DNA of 21,008 nucleotides, from positions 1-21,008 of the forward strand of contig JAKAWN010000065.1 in the NCBI GenBank assembly GCA_021827245.1, in the 5' to 3' direction. The DNA is from Acidobacteriota bacterium (lineage in GTDB: Bacteria; Acidobacteriota; Terriglobia; UBA7540). This document shows, one piece after another, positions 1-6,959 of this stretch. The first letter of the stretch is position 1; each line of letters starts with the position of its first letter. The notes under the pieces were generated by a model. It was not told the DNA's origin, made no database searches, and saw only the letters and a list, made by a program, of their open reading frames with translations. The translations under genes and the position numbers were made by a program.

Positions 1-47
1 CCAAACCAATCCTCAAACTCCTGCATCGTTCGCGGATATTCCTCCAT
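1..47 (-). CDS. IS1595-type transposase, N-terminal fragment cut by window edge
   Basis: Only the first 15 codons are in the window. From an ATG at 47-45 the minus strand reads MEEYPRTMQEFEDWF, which resembles the conserved opening of IS1595-family transposases (a short acidic 'YPRT-x-x-EFE' start that normally leads into an aromatic/ATEEAC stretch and a zinc ribbon). A TAG stop lies five codons upstream in the same frame, so the ATG at 47 is the earliest possible start. No strong Shine-Dalgarno is visible. The gene continues to the left of base 1, so intactness cannot be judged. Its head lies only about 45 bases from the IS1380-type element, which suggests insertion of one element beside or inside another. 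The identification rests on memory of the family N-terminus. Confidence 0.55.
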   Translation of the reverse strand, partial: MEEYPRTMQEFEDWF

Positions 48-92
48 ATCCGGCAAACACTACATCTTGTGGCTACGGGAGTCAAGTGCATA

Positions 93-111
93 CCCCCTTT
101 CGTAAATTGAG
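93..111 (+). repeat. Left terminal inverted repeat of the IS1380-type element
   Basis: The 19 bases CCCCCTTTCGTAAATTGAG match the reverse complement of 1579-1597 at 15 positions. The perfect part is the inner core. The outermost bases differ, so the exact boundary could shift by a few bases. Confidence 0.5.
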
Positions 112-113
112 GA

Positions 114-182
114 GCACTGTTCCGTTCCAGTCTGTTCGATTGGAGTTGGTTAGAAACCATCGACGGAGGAACAGAACAGTGC
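114..182 (+). promoter_or_regulatory. Inverted repeat that can sequester the transposase start codon
   Basis: GCACTGTTC at 114-122 is perfectly complementary to GAACAGTGC at 174-182, and the latter contains the GTG start codon (179-181). Inside it, TCGATTGG (136-143) can pair with CCATCGA (157-163) with one bulged T. In an RNA read through from outside the element, the start codon would be paired and the Shine-Dalgarno GGAGGA (165-170) confined in the loop region. An RNA starting inside the left arm would lack this block. Several IS elements are known to use such a device against read-through expression; its role here is inferred. Confidence 0.45.
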
Positions 183-1537
183 ATCGGAAAATTACCTCAC
201 TTTGGGGCGGAAAGAAAGTGGTTTTGCGCGAGACGCCGCGGGCAGTGACACCTTTTGGAGGGCTGAGTGTCTTCATCGATTTTCTCCGACGGATCGGCTT
301 CTCGGAGCAAGTGCGTCGCGAGATGCCGGTGCATCTGAAATCGCCGAATGCCATTGCGGCGGAGGAAACCTTCACGGCTTTTGTGATCTCGGTGGCGGCG
401 GGAGCGCGGCGGTTTGCGCATAGCTCGATGCTGCGGGCGGACCGCGCCCTGCAGGCCCTGCTGGGGATGAAGCGATTTCCCACCGACGGCACGATCCGGA
501 ATCTGTTCAAGCGCTTCAGGCAAGGGATGGTGGTCGGGATGTATGAGCCGCTGTGGGCGTGGCAACTGGAGCGGCTGCCGCTCCGCAGCGAGGGCTACAG
601 TCTGGACCTGGACTCGACGGTGTTTGAGCGTTACGGGCGGCAGGAGGGGGCGCGCAAGGGTTACAACCCGAAGAAACCCGGACGAGCCTCGCATCATCCG
701 CTGCTGGCCGTGTTAGGGGAAGCGCACTTTGTGCTGCACGGCTGGCTGCGAAGCGGGAACACGCGGGCCGATAGTGGGGTGGTAGAGTTTCTGAAAGAGG
801 CCCTGGCGAAGCTGAACAGTCCGGAGTGGATTCGCCGGGTACGGGCCGACGCGGGATTTTTCGATGAGAAGCTGTTGAGCTATCTGGAGGAGCAGAAGCT
901 CGATTACATCGTAGTGGCGCGGCTGACGCGTTGGCTGAAGCGGGAAGCGGCGCGGGTGAGCGAATGGCGGGCGCTGGACGCGACCTACGCGGTGGGAGAG
1001 TTTCGGCTGCAGCTTTGGGGTTGGGACCGGGCGCGGCGGTTCGTGGTGGTGCGCGAGGAGCTTCAAGAGCGCAAGTCCTCGCTGGGCCACAAACTGATTG
1101 AGGTTCCCGGCTATACGTTTCGGGTGTTCGTCACCAGCCTGGCGGATCCGCCGGAGGAGATTTGGCGCGACTATAACCAGCGGGCCTGCATGGAGCAACG
1201 TATCGAGGAGTTGAAATCCGACCTGGCCGCCGATGATTTCTGCCTGAAGCAGTTCTATGCCACCGAGGCGGCCTTCTTGAGCATTCTGATGCTGTTCAAC
1301 CTGCTGGGCGAATTCCAGCGCGCCACCGGGATGACGAGCTACCGACGGCCCGCCAGCTTGCGGGTGCAGGTGTTTCTGTGCGGAGCGATTCTGGGCCGCG
1401 CGGGCCACCAGAACGTGCTCCATTTATCGGCTGCCTGGGGAGGACTGGAAAAGCGGAACTCCTTGTTCGACAAACCCTTACATTATGAAATTCCAACTTC
1501 GCGCAAGTTGGAAATTCATCCCCAGACGGCAGGGTAA
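179..1537 (+). CDS. IS1380-family DDE transposase
   Basis: The protein catalyses cut-and-paste type transposition of the surrounding element. With the GTG start at 179 it has 452 residues, a normal length for the family. The start is chosen because GGAGGA lies at 165-170, nine bases upstream, whereas the earlier in-frame ATG at 86 lies outside the left inverted repeat and has no ribosome-binding site. The DDE triad is visible as LDLDST (Asp at about residue 145), RADAGFF (Asp at about 224) and the C-terminal MEQRIEELK (Glu at about 339), with the YNPKKPGR motif after the first Asp that is typical of the group. No stop or frameshift interrupts it, so the enzyme may be active. Codon use is GC-rich, like the host genes. 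Confidence 0.9.
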   Translation: MHRKITSLWGGKKVVLRETPRAVTPFGGLSVFIDFLRRIGFSEQVRREMPVHLKSPNAIAAEETFTAFVISVAAGARRFAHSSMLRADRALQALLGMKRFPTDGTIRNLFKRFRQGMVVGMYEPLWAWQLERLPLRSEGYSLDLDSTVFERYGRQEGARKGYNPKKPGRASHHPLLAVLGEAHFVLHGWLRSGNTRADSGVVEFLKEALAKLNSPEWIRRVRADAGFFDEKLLSYLEEQKLDYIVVARLTRWLKREAARVSEWRALDATYAVGEFRLQLWGWDRARRFVVVREELQERKSSLGHKLIEVPGYTFRVFVTSLADPPEEIWRDYNQRACMEQRIEELKSDLAADDFCLKQFYATEAAFLSILMLFNLLGEFQRATGMTSYRRPASLRVQVFLCGAILGRAGHQNVLHLSAAWGGLEKRNSLFDKPLHYEIPTSRKLEIHPQTAG

Positions 1538-1578
1538 TATGCAGCTCCTAAATCTTATCTCGAGCCGGGAATATCGAT

Positions 1579-1597
1579 CTCAACTTACGAATTCGGG
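1579..1597 (-). repeat. Right terminal inverted repeat of the IS1380-type element
   Basis: The partner of 93-111, about 40 bases beyond the transposase stop codon. Read on the minus strand it gives CCCGAATTCGTAAGTTGAG. Four mismatches to the left repeat are expected for diverged IS ends, but they leave the junction uncertain. Confidence 0.5.
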
Positions 1598-1803
1598 TTT
1601 AATGGTGCGTGTCAAGTAGAAAGTGAATGAATTATCAAAGATCAATCTCAAATGTTAATCGGAATGTCGGACTTCATTCATAATAATTGCTTTGTTGACT
1701 CGCCATCGCACAGCCCCTGCCGCAACTCGTCGTCCGGGAATTTTCCATGAGATCCGGACTTAACCGGCGCAGGTTATGGGAAAGAGATCGAGACCGCTTA
1801 GGG
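1598..1803. other. Spacer between the IS element and the DeoR gene
   Basis: About 200 bases that are AT-richer on the left (1600-1700) than the neighbouring genes. They follow the stop of the DeoR gene, so the operon terminator would be expected here, but no clear stem with a T-run is seen. No gene is supported. Confidence 0.5.
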
Positions 1804-2592
1804 CTATACCCTGCGCACGTCGATCCCTTTCTGGATGAAACCTTCGACCACCTCGTCTGTGGCACCGGAATCCGTTATCAGGCGGTGGACATCTTTTATG
1901 GGACAGAAGAGGTGGGTGGCAGTCACCCCAAGTTTGCTACGGTCAGCAACCACAATCCTCTCTCGTGCTTGCTGGACCATAACGCTGTTGAACGCAGCTT
2001 CGTCAGGGTGATAGGCGGTTACACCGTGTTCAGCATCGAAGCCGTTGGCGCCGATAAAAACCTTGTCAGCGAAGATGCGCCGCACGGCATCGGCAGCCGT
2101 TTGGCCGATGAGTGAAAACCACCCGCTATGCAGGAATCCTCCGGTTACAAACACGCTGACGCCCGAGCGGTTGCTCAGTTCCATAGCCAGGTTGACCGTG
2201 TTTGTCACCACTGTGATGCTCTTCGGCGTGTGGAGAGCACGCATGATCTGGGTTGCGGTCGTCCCCGGCGTCAGGGCGATGGTGTCGCCCTCATTGATCA
2301 GTTCAGCCGCAGCCATCGCAATGCGGCGCTTCTCGTCGGCGAATTTTTCCACTTGCTCCCGATAGGTTGAGACGTGGCTGAAGGCTTCATAAAGAAGAGG
2401 CTCAATCGGGATCGCGCCGCCATGCGTGCGGCGTAAACGGCCACGTCGTTCGAGCCCTTCCAAATCTCTGCGCGCTGTCGCCACGGAGATCTTGAATCGG
2501 GAGCAGATCTCATCAACCGTGAGAGTCCCTGTTCGAAGCAATTGATCGAGGATCCACTGTTCTCGACGGCCAATCTCATCTTTTGTAGCCAT
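1804..2592 (-). CDS. DeoR-family transcriptional regulator
   Basis: A 262-residue repressor-type protein. Residues 12-62 form the DeoR winged helix-turn-helix (LTVDEIC...ISVATARRDLEGLE, then the wing ending RRTHGGA). Residues 85-245 form the sugar-phosphate-binding domain, with TPGTTA in place of the usual D-x-GTT loop, VVTNTVN, FVTGG, GANGFD and VVADRSKLG. The ATG at 2592 is preferred over the GTG at 2598 because GAGG lies eight bases before it. It is the last gene of the minus-strand sugar-phosphate cluster, 112 bases after the second cupin isomerase, so it probably senses a phosphorylated intermediate made or consumed by those enzymes. Activator or repressor action, and the ligand, cannot be told from sequence. 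Confidence 0.9.
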   Translation of the reverse strand: MATKDEIGRREQWILDQLLRTGTLTVDEICSRFKISVATARRDLEGLERRGRLRRTHGGAIPIEPLLYEAFSHVSTYREQVEKFADEKRRIAMAAAELINEGDTIALTPGTTATQIMRALHTPKSITVVTNTVNLAMELSNRSGVSVFVTGGFLHSGWFSLIGQTAADAVRRIFADKVFIGANGFDAEHGVTAYHPDEAAFNSVMVQQARERIVVADRSKLGVTATHLFCPIKDVHRLITDSGATDEVVEGFIQKGIDVRRV

Positions 2593-2704
2593 TTCCACTG
2601 CCTCATCCCGGCGTTGAGTTTCTACCGGAAATGGGAATTTATGTCACGAGTGTTATCGCATGCGCCGCACGGCAAGATTGCCGGGCTTCGCACGTTTGGC
2701 TGGT

Positions 2705-3505
2705 TCAAAGAAAAGTCCCAGGGCGGCATGGAACAAAATTCTTCCATTGTCTTTCCACGAGAGCCGGCTCCGAAACCCATTGGACCGCAGAAGGATCGGC
2801 CTCAAACTGCTCATAGATCGGCACGGAGCGATCGAGACCCAACTCCCGGTAATCACGCGGCGGCCCGAGGCATAACTCACTCCGAACGTACCGCGGATTC
2901 GCCTGCCATTCGAGTCGTCCATTCTTTCCGAGCACAGGATACCAGGCCAGCCCGCCGCGCGCTCGAACCTCGTCATAAAGAAAACCATATTCGCGGTCGC
3001 ACCACGCTCCGAAGGTCATCGGTTGCTCGGAATCTGCGCTGATGGTCGCGTGGGCCCAACCTGGCGGGACAACAACAACCTCGCCCGGCCCGGCCTCCAC
3101 CGCAAAGCAACGACCGGGATTTTCTGCGGTAAATTCCTGCATATAGATCACAGCCCGGCCGCCCCAGATCTCATACAGTTCGGGGGGTGACCACCCGCTG
3201 TGGCTTGACACGCGATGGACATGGCCCTGGCTGCGAACAGGCTCGCGTCCGAGGCGTCCGGCAGCAAAAGTAACAACGCCGAAGAGCAGCATTCTCTCCT
3301 TCAGCTCGTTCCGATGCTCTTCCTTGCCAACATCCATGACAATGGCATAGACGGGATCTGGCCCGTTGCAAGAAGGATCGCTGAGGCTTGAACGAATTGC
3401 ATCCAGCCGCCGGTATTCCGGCTCCGGACCGAATACTCCTGCTCCGAACTGAAATCCCATCGGATTGCGGACAATCTCGACACTGATGCCCGGATCAAAA
3501 CTCAT
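2705..3505 (-). CDS. Cupin-type glucose-6-phosphate isomerase-like protein (second copy)
   Basis: A 266-residue cupin related to the archaeal-type phosphoglucose isomerases. The metal site is visible: GHVH (His95, His97), PELYEI (Glu109) and PPGWAH (His152). A family-like DREYGF...RGGLAWYPV stretch follows at about 170-190. It is longer than the first cupin in the operon (184 residues), with extra sequence after residue 190, and lacks the DAGHDYG motif of that protein, so it may act on a different sugar phosphate. Its ATG overlaps the stop of the upstream isomerase gene as ATGA (3502-3505), which indicates translational coupling. The fold and metal site are well supported; the substrate is inferred. 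Confidence 0.8.
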   Translation of the reverse strand: MSFDPGISVEIVRNPMGFQFGAGVFGPEPEYRRLDAIRSSLSDPSCNGPDPVYAIVMDVGKEEHRNELKERMLLFGVVTFAAGRLGREPVRSQGHVHRVSSHSGWSPPELYEIWGGRAVIYMQEFTAENPGRCFAVEAGPGEVVVVPPGWAHATISADSEQPMTFGAWCDREYGFLYDEVRARGGLAWYPVLGKNGRLEWQANPRYVRSELCLGPPRDYRELGLDRSVPIYEQFEADPSAVQWVSEPALVERQWKNFVPCRPGTFL

Positions 3506-5238
3506 GGATTTGTCCTGACGTAGGCTTTGATTGTGCCGCAGCGCCCGGGTTGCGTTGGCCGAATCGTATATCGTCCCACTGCTGCGGGCACGATGAAGGT
3601 CTCGGCGTAGTGGATGACGTACGGGTCAAAGGCGCCATCCGGACTTTCGACAACAATTTCAGGTCCCTCTACCAGATTCAGAACGTTTACTCCGCCGTCC
3701 GTATCGTGTTCGACCTTTTCGGTGAACCAATGACGGCGCGTTTCAATGAATTCGCGTTCGTGTAGCCCGGTGCGCTCCTCGCACCATCCGCCAGCCGAAG
3801 CGACCGTATCCCTGCGGCATAACAGGTTCTTTCTGACCCACTCTGTCTTCCGATACCACTGGATGTTTTCTCTGCCATGCTCAAGGTGAACGGGTCTCAA
3901 CTCTCCATCAAGACCAAGCCGACCCCAGTCCCACAACTTGAAAGTAAAAATGTATGGTGTGGCGCTGATTTCGAGAACCATGCAGTTCTTACCAGAGCAA
4001 TGGACGGTACCTGCCGGAATCAGGACGTGATCGTGCTTCTCCACAGGCCATCGATTCACGAACTGCTCGGCGGGGAAAGGCGTGCTGCCTTCCTGCGCAC
4101 GCTCCAGAGCCTGGAGCATCCCAGCCGGCTTCATGTCCTCTTTCAGACCTAGATAGACCACTGCGTCCTCGCCTACATCGAGGAGATAATAGCTCTCATC
4201 CTGTGTGTAGTGCATTCCGAACTTGTCCTGAATGTATTCGGTCAGAGGATGCACCTGCAAAGAGAGATTGCCTCCTTCCATGGTGTCAAGCATGTCGAAC
4301 CGGATGGGAAATTCTGTGCCGAAGCGCCCGTATACGGCTTCACCGAGCAATTCCCGCGGACGAGAAAAAACCAGATTAATGGCAGGGATCTCCACCCGAG
4401 CACTACCGAAACCAAGCAAAAGGCTGTTTTCCTCCGGGACGCAGTCGAAACACCAGGCAAAATTGGGCGGTTCCTCCGGAAGGCCGATAACTCTGCGCAT
4501 CCACTCCCCACCCCACGGACCCGGGTCGAAGAACGGCACAACGCGAAAAGGCCGTTTTGCCACAACTTCGAGCGAGCGGCGAAAGAGATCGCCAGAGATA
4601 AGCTTGGGATTCTGCCGGTCGTTAGTGTCAAGCACAAAGTCAATGCGGGGCAGGAGCCGCTTCTTGAGCCGGTCTGCCGCACGCCAGTCCACAAAGAAAG
4701 CACGTTTGTACTTCAGCGAGGCTCGTTCAAGGTGATTCTCCGCCCCAAGATTAGGGACCTGGTTGTTCCTTTGGCGAGCTTGGATTTCCCATCGTGCCAT
4801 ATCCGAATAGACAATGACATCGGCTTCGGGCGCAAGCAGCGAAGCTCCGGTGCCGATGACAAGAATGTTGCCTTGACCGCCTGCAATCTGCTGACGTGCC
4901 GCCCGGAACTTCTTTGGGTCAAAAAAGTCATCAAGTTCGATCCCGTTCATTCTGCCAAAAACTGGATCGTCTCCCAGGTAGGGCGCCAGCATGGCCTCCA
5001 CTTCGAGAGGCGTTTTCATACAATCGCTCGAACGAAAGGTTTGAGACGGCCGGAGCGCACTTGCGATGGCCTGCTCGATTTCCTCAACAAAAGCGCCAGG
5101 GTAACACTCCACACAGAGTGTGCCTGCATTGCAGCCGCGAAGGCGCTCCGCTATCGCAGGCCACCCCACCGCACAATCCGTGGAAGAAGAACTGATGCTG
5201 ATCGCAGGCTGCTGATCGTAAGTGGACGGAAATTTCAT
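3502..5238 (-). CDS. Class I mannose-6-phosphate isomerase-like protein with kinase-like N-terminal half
   Basis: A 578-residue protein, much longer than a typical ManA (about 300-400). The C-terminal part carries the class I zinc site: QVHP (Gln328, His330), DESYY (Glu348), IPAGTVHC (His413), and the catalytic-loop region DWGR (Arg440). Residues about 1-225 are extra and contain ECYPG (44-48), LVIGTGASLL (126-135) and ADVIVYSDMARWE (139-151), reminiscent of a uridine-kinase-like fold but without a P-loop GxxxxGK[ST]. The start is the ATG at 5238, which shares one base with the TGA of the ROK gene; the open frame runs 90 bases further upstream, but only inside the ROK gene. Expected role: aldose-ketose isomerisation of a hexose 6-phosphate, in the same pathway as the overlapping kinase. 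Mannose specificity is not proven. Confidence 0.82.
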   Translation of the reverse strand: MKFPSTYDQQPAISISSSSTDCAVGWPAIAERLRGCNAGTLCVECYPGAFVEEIEQAIASALRPSQTFRSSDCMKTPLEVEAMLAPYLGDDPVFGRMNGIELDDFFDPKKFRAARQQIAGGQGNILVIGTGASLLAPEADVIVYSDMARWEIQARQRNNQVPNLGAENHLERASLKYKRAFFVDWRAADRLKKRLLPRIDFVLDTNDRQNPKLISGDLFRRSLEVVAKRPFRVVPFFDPGPWGGEWMRRVIGLPEEPPNFAWCFDCVPEENSLLLGFGSARVEIPAINLVFSRPRELLGEAVYGRFGTEFPIRFDMLDTMEGGNLSLQVHPLTEYIQDKFGMHYTQDESYYLLDVGEDAVVYLGLKEDMKPAGMLQALERAQEGSTPFPAEQFVNRWPVEKHDHVLIPAGTVHCSGKNCMVLEISATPYIFTFKLWDWGRLGLDGELRPVHLEHGRENIQWYRKTEWVRKNLLCRRDTVASAGGWCEERTGLHEREFIETRRHWFTEKVEHDTDGGVNVLNLVEGPEIVVESPDGAFDPYVIHYAETFIVPAAVGRYTIRPTQPGRCGTIKAYVRTNP

Positions 5239-6179
5239 CAGTCGGCTTGACCTTGCAATAGCGGAATTGCCCCAAGCAGCGCCGCCTGATTGCCCAGTTC
5301 TGCGCAGCGTAAACTTACTTTTCCCCATGGAGTCCAGGCATTGTGGTTAACGTAATCCTGGAGGAAAGGCAGGATCATGGATGCACTTTTCATCACGCCC
5401 CCACCAAAAACGACAACTTCCGGATCGTACGCGTGGATGAGACCCACAGTTGCAACGGCCCAGACTTTCAGACACCGGTCCCGAACCTCAATCGCCACAG
5501 GATCCCCGGCACTGGCGTGATGAAACAATCGTTCGAAAGTAATCGCATTTTCTTTGGGAAGAGGGCTTGAAGTGAAGCCGTCCGTGGCGCGGCAGATTTC
5601 GGGCAATGACCATCCGGAGGCTTCCGCCTCTGCACAGCCAGTGGCTCCGCATGTGCACCGGCGCCCGTTAAACAGCACAGGAAGGTGCCCGCCGAGACAT
5701 CCCGCCTGGGCATGTTTGCCGCGCAGAAGGTGCCCTTGAATCATCGCGGCGCCCCCGATTCCAGTGCCAAGCGTGACCATCACGACGTCTTCATACCCTC
5801 GCGCCGCGCCCGCATACCATTCGCCCAGCAGCGCCATTCGCGCATCATTTTCAATCTCAAATCGAACACCAAGCGATTTTTCACACCATCCGGGCAGGTC
5901 AAGTTGCGGCGCGTCGTCGTATTTGGCATTGGTCGACGCTACCCTGGTGTGCGCGTGGTCGGCAAGCCCACAGAAGCAGAGCGCCAAGCCCTCACAATCG
6001 GAAGGCTTGACTCCAGCTTCACTCATAATTGTCTGCAAAGCGTCGGCCAACTGAGGGAGTACCGTAGCAAGCTCCTTTGACGCTTCTGTCACCAAGGTTT
6101 TAGTCCGAATGATCTTTCGATCTTCGACGAGCGCGCAAGTCGCATGGCTTCCGCCCAGATCGACTACCAATGCTTTCAC
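5238..6179 (-). CDS. ROK-family sugar kinase
   Basis: A 313-residue cytoplasmic kinase of the glucokinase/NagC (ROK) family, expected to phosphorylate a hexose with ATP. Visible motifs are DLGGSH (7-12, phosphate loop 1), ENDAR with the catalytic Asp112, LGTGIGGA (137-144) and the zinc knuckle CTCGATGCAE (Cys175, Cys177, Cys182) with His165. The usual sugar-binding E-x-G-H before the zinc site is replaced by C-L-G-G-H (161-165), so the substrate is uncertain. No DNA-binding domain precedes it, so it is an enzyme rather than a ROK repressor. The start is GTG at 6179, overlapping the stop of the upstream cupin gene (GTGA); the stop overlaps the next start by one base. Confidence 0.88.
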   Translation of the reverse strand: MKALVVDLGGSHATCALVEDRKIIRTKTLVTEASKELATVLPQLADALQTIMSEAGVKPSDCEGLALCFCGLADHAHTRVASTNAKYDDAPQLDLPGWCEKSLGVRFEIENDARMALLGEWYAGAARGYEDVVMVTLGTGIGGAAMIQGHLLRGKHAQAGCLGGHLPVLFNGRRCTCGATGCAEAEASGWSLPEICRATDGFTSSPLPKENAITFERLFHHASAGDPVAIEVRDRCLKVWAVATVGLIHAYDPEVVVFGGGVMKSASMILPFLQDYVNHNAWTPWGKVSLRCAELGNQAALLGAIPLLQGQAD

Positions 6180-6730
6180 GGCTCCTCCACCAGGGTGGCA
6201 ACACCTTTGATTTTTCGAAGCCTCGCACCAAAGCCCTTTGATGCAATCGTGCCGTAATCGTGCCCGGCATCACTCGGCCAGCAAGCCAGAAATGAAAGGA
6301 CGGAGTCGCCGGTGTTTGCCACACGGTGAGCCGTATTGAAGGGTATGTAATGAACCGAACCGGGACGCATCGGCTCGAAAACGGTTCGGCGGTTTTCGTC
6401 CATCAGGATCAAGGCGCCGCTGCCGGCAATGGTGATGTAGTATTCGCTTCGGTTTCGGTTGCGATGGAAGTGCCCTTTGGTCATGAAATACTCGTCGCCA
6501 ACCATTCCGGGTTCGACGAAAGTATTTCCAAAGAACAGACCGCCTTTTTCGCCTTCCTGCGCGGGGAGAAATGCTTGGACACGGTAAACTACTCTCTCCG
6601 GATCAAGATTCTGGCGAGCGCGTTCATCGCGATAGTAGCCTTTCATATCTCCGATGGTTCGCAAAGTTTCCTGCACCGACGCACCTGAGATTTCGCCGGT
6701 AGAAAAGTTAATTGTTAATTGAGGCCTCAT
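6176..6730 (-). CDS. Cupin-type glucose-6-phosphate isomerase (first gene of operon)
   Basis: A 184-residue cupin that fits the archaeal-type phosphoglucose isomerase family closely: KGHFH (His87, His89), SEYY (Glu96), YIPFNTAH (His135) and the diagnostic WPSDAGHDYG (151-160). It should interconvert glucose 6-phosphate and fructose 6-phosphate, or a close analogue, using a metal bound by His/His/Glu/His. The ATG at 6730 is chosen because family members begin just before the TINF...GDMKGYY region; the open frame continues 66 bases upstream without a better start, and no strong Shine-Dalgarno is visible. It is the first gene of the overlapping set, and its stop lies inside the start of the ROK gene. 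Confidence 0.87.
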   Translation of the reverse strand: MRPQLTINFSTGEISGASVQETLRTIGDMKGYYRDERARQNLDPERVVYRVQAFLPAQEGEKGGLFFGNTFVEPGMVGDEYFMTKGHFHRNRNRSEYYITIAGSGALILMDENRRTVFEPMRPGSVHYIPFNTAHRVANTGDSVLSFLACWPSDAGHDYGTIASKGFGARLRKIKGVATLVEEP

Positions 6731-6841
6731 AACCAATTTAACTCGAACACCACTACCCACAGCCGGGTAGCATGACTTTAAGCCATAACTGGCCACCTAC
6801 CGATTGCCTTGTCTCGTCTAAGCTACACTTTCAAGGCTTGA

Positions 6842-6865
6842 TGAGTCAATAGACATTGTGATTCA
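6842..6865. promoter_or_regulatory. Candidate operator upstream of the sugar-phosphate operon
   Basis: TGAGTCAAT (6842-6850) and ATTGTGATTCA (6855-6865) form an imperfect inverted repeat around a 4-base centre, about 110 bases before the start of the first gene. On the minus strand the right half contains ATTGACTCA, whose TTGACT could serve as a -35 box, although the matching -10 is weak. A DeoR-type regulator is encoded at the end of the operon, so autoregulation through this site is plausible. No consensus for this regulator is known to me. Confidence 0.3.
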
Positions 6866-6959
6866 TATGGCTTTAACAAGTCATATTTATCGCCTTCTTT
6901 TTCACTTATTGATCGTAATTTCAGAATAAAAGAGCAAATGCAGAGCCTATTTCTTGGGT

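Larger units (their letters stand above)
93..1597 (+). mobile_element. IS1380-family insertion sequence, apparently intact
   Basis: A single transposase gene is bracketed by imperfect 19-bp inverted repeats at 93-111 and 1579-1597, matching at 15 of 19 positions with the shared core CGTAA-x-TTGAG. The total of about 1.5 kb is close to the usual IS1380-family size. No clear 4-5 bp target duplication is visible next to these repeats; the heptamer GTCAAGT occurs outside both ends (81-87 and 1611-1617) but not flush with them. The exact ends are therefore provisional, although the element as such is well supported by the transposase. Confidence 0.75.

Noticed and set aside
86..178. N-terminal extension of the IS1380-type transposase to an ATG at 86
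   Set aside because: The ATG lies outside the left inverted repeat, has no ribosome-binding site, and the extra 31 residues are Arg-rich and unlike the family; GTG at 179 with GGAGGA is better.
713..1423. 236-codon minus-strand open frame inside the IS element
   Set aside because: Antisense shadow of the transposase; Gln/Arg/His-rich translation without motifs.
2670..2683. CGGCA-AGAT-TGCCG hairpin between the second cupin gene and the DeoR gene
   Set aside because: Only a 5-bp stem, with no T-run after it on either strand; too weak to call a terminator.
4210..5250. 346-codon plus-strand open frame
   Set aside because: It lies antisense inside the ManA-like gene, whose motifs are clear; its translation has no recognisable domain.
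5239..5328. Upstream extension of the ManA-like protein by 30 residues
   Set aside because: It would overlap the ROK gene by 90 bases; the ATG at 5238 sits exactly at the ROK stop in the same pattern as the other junctions.
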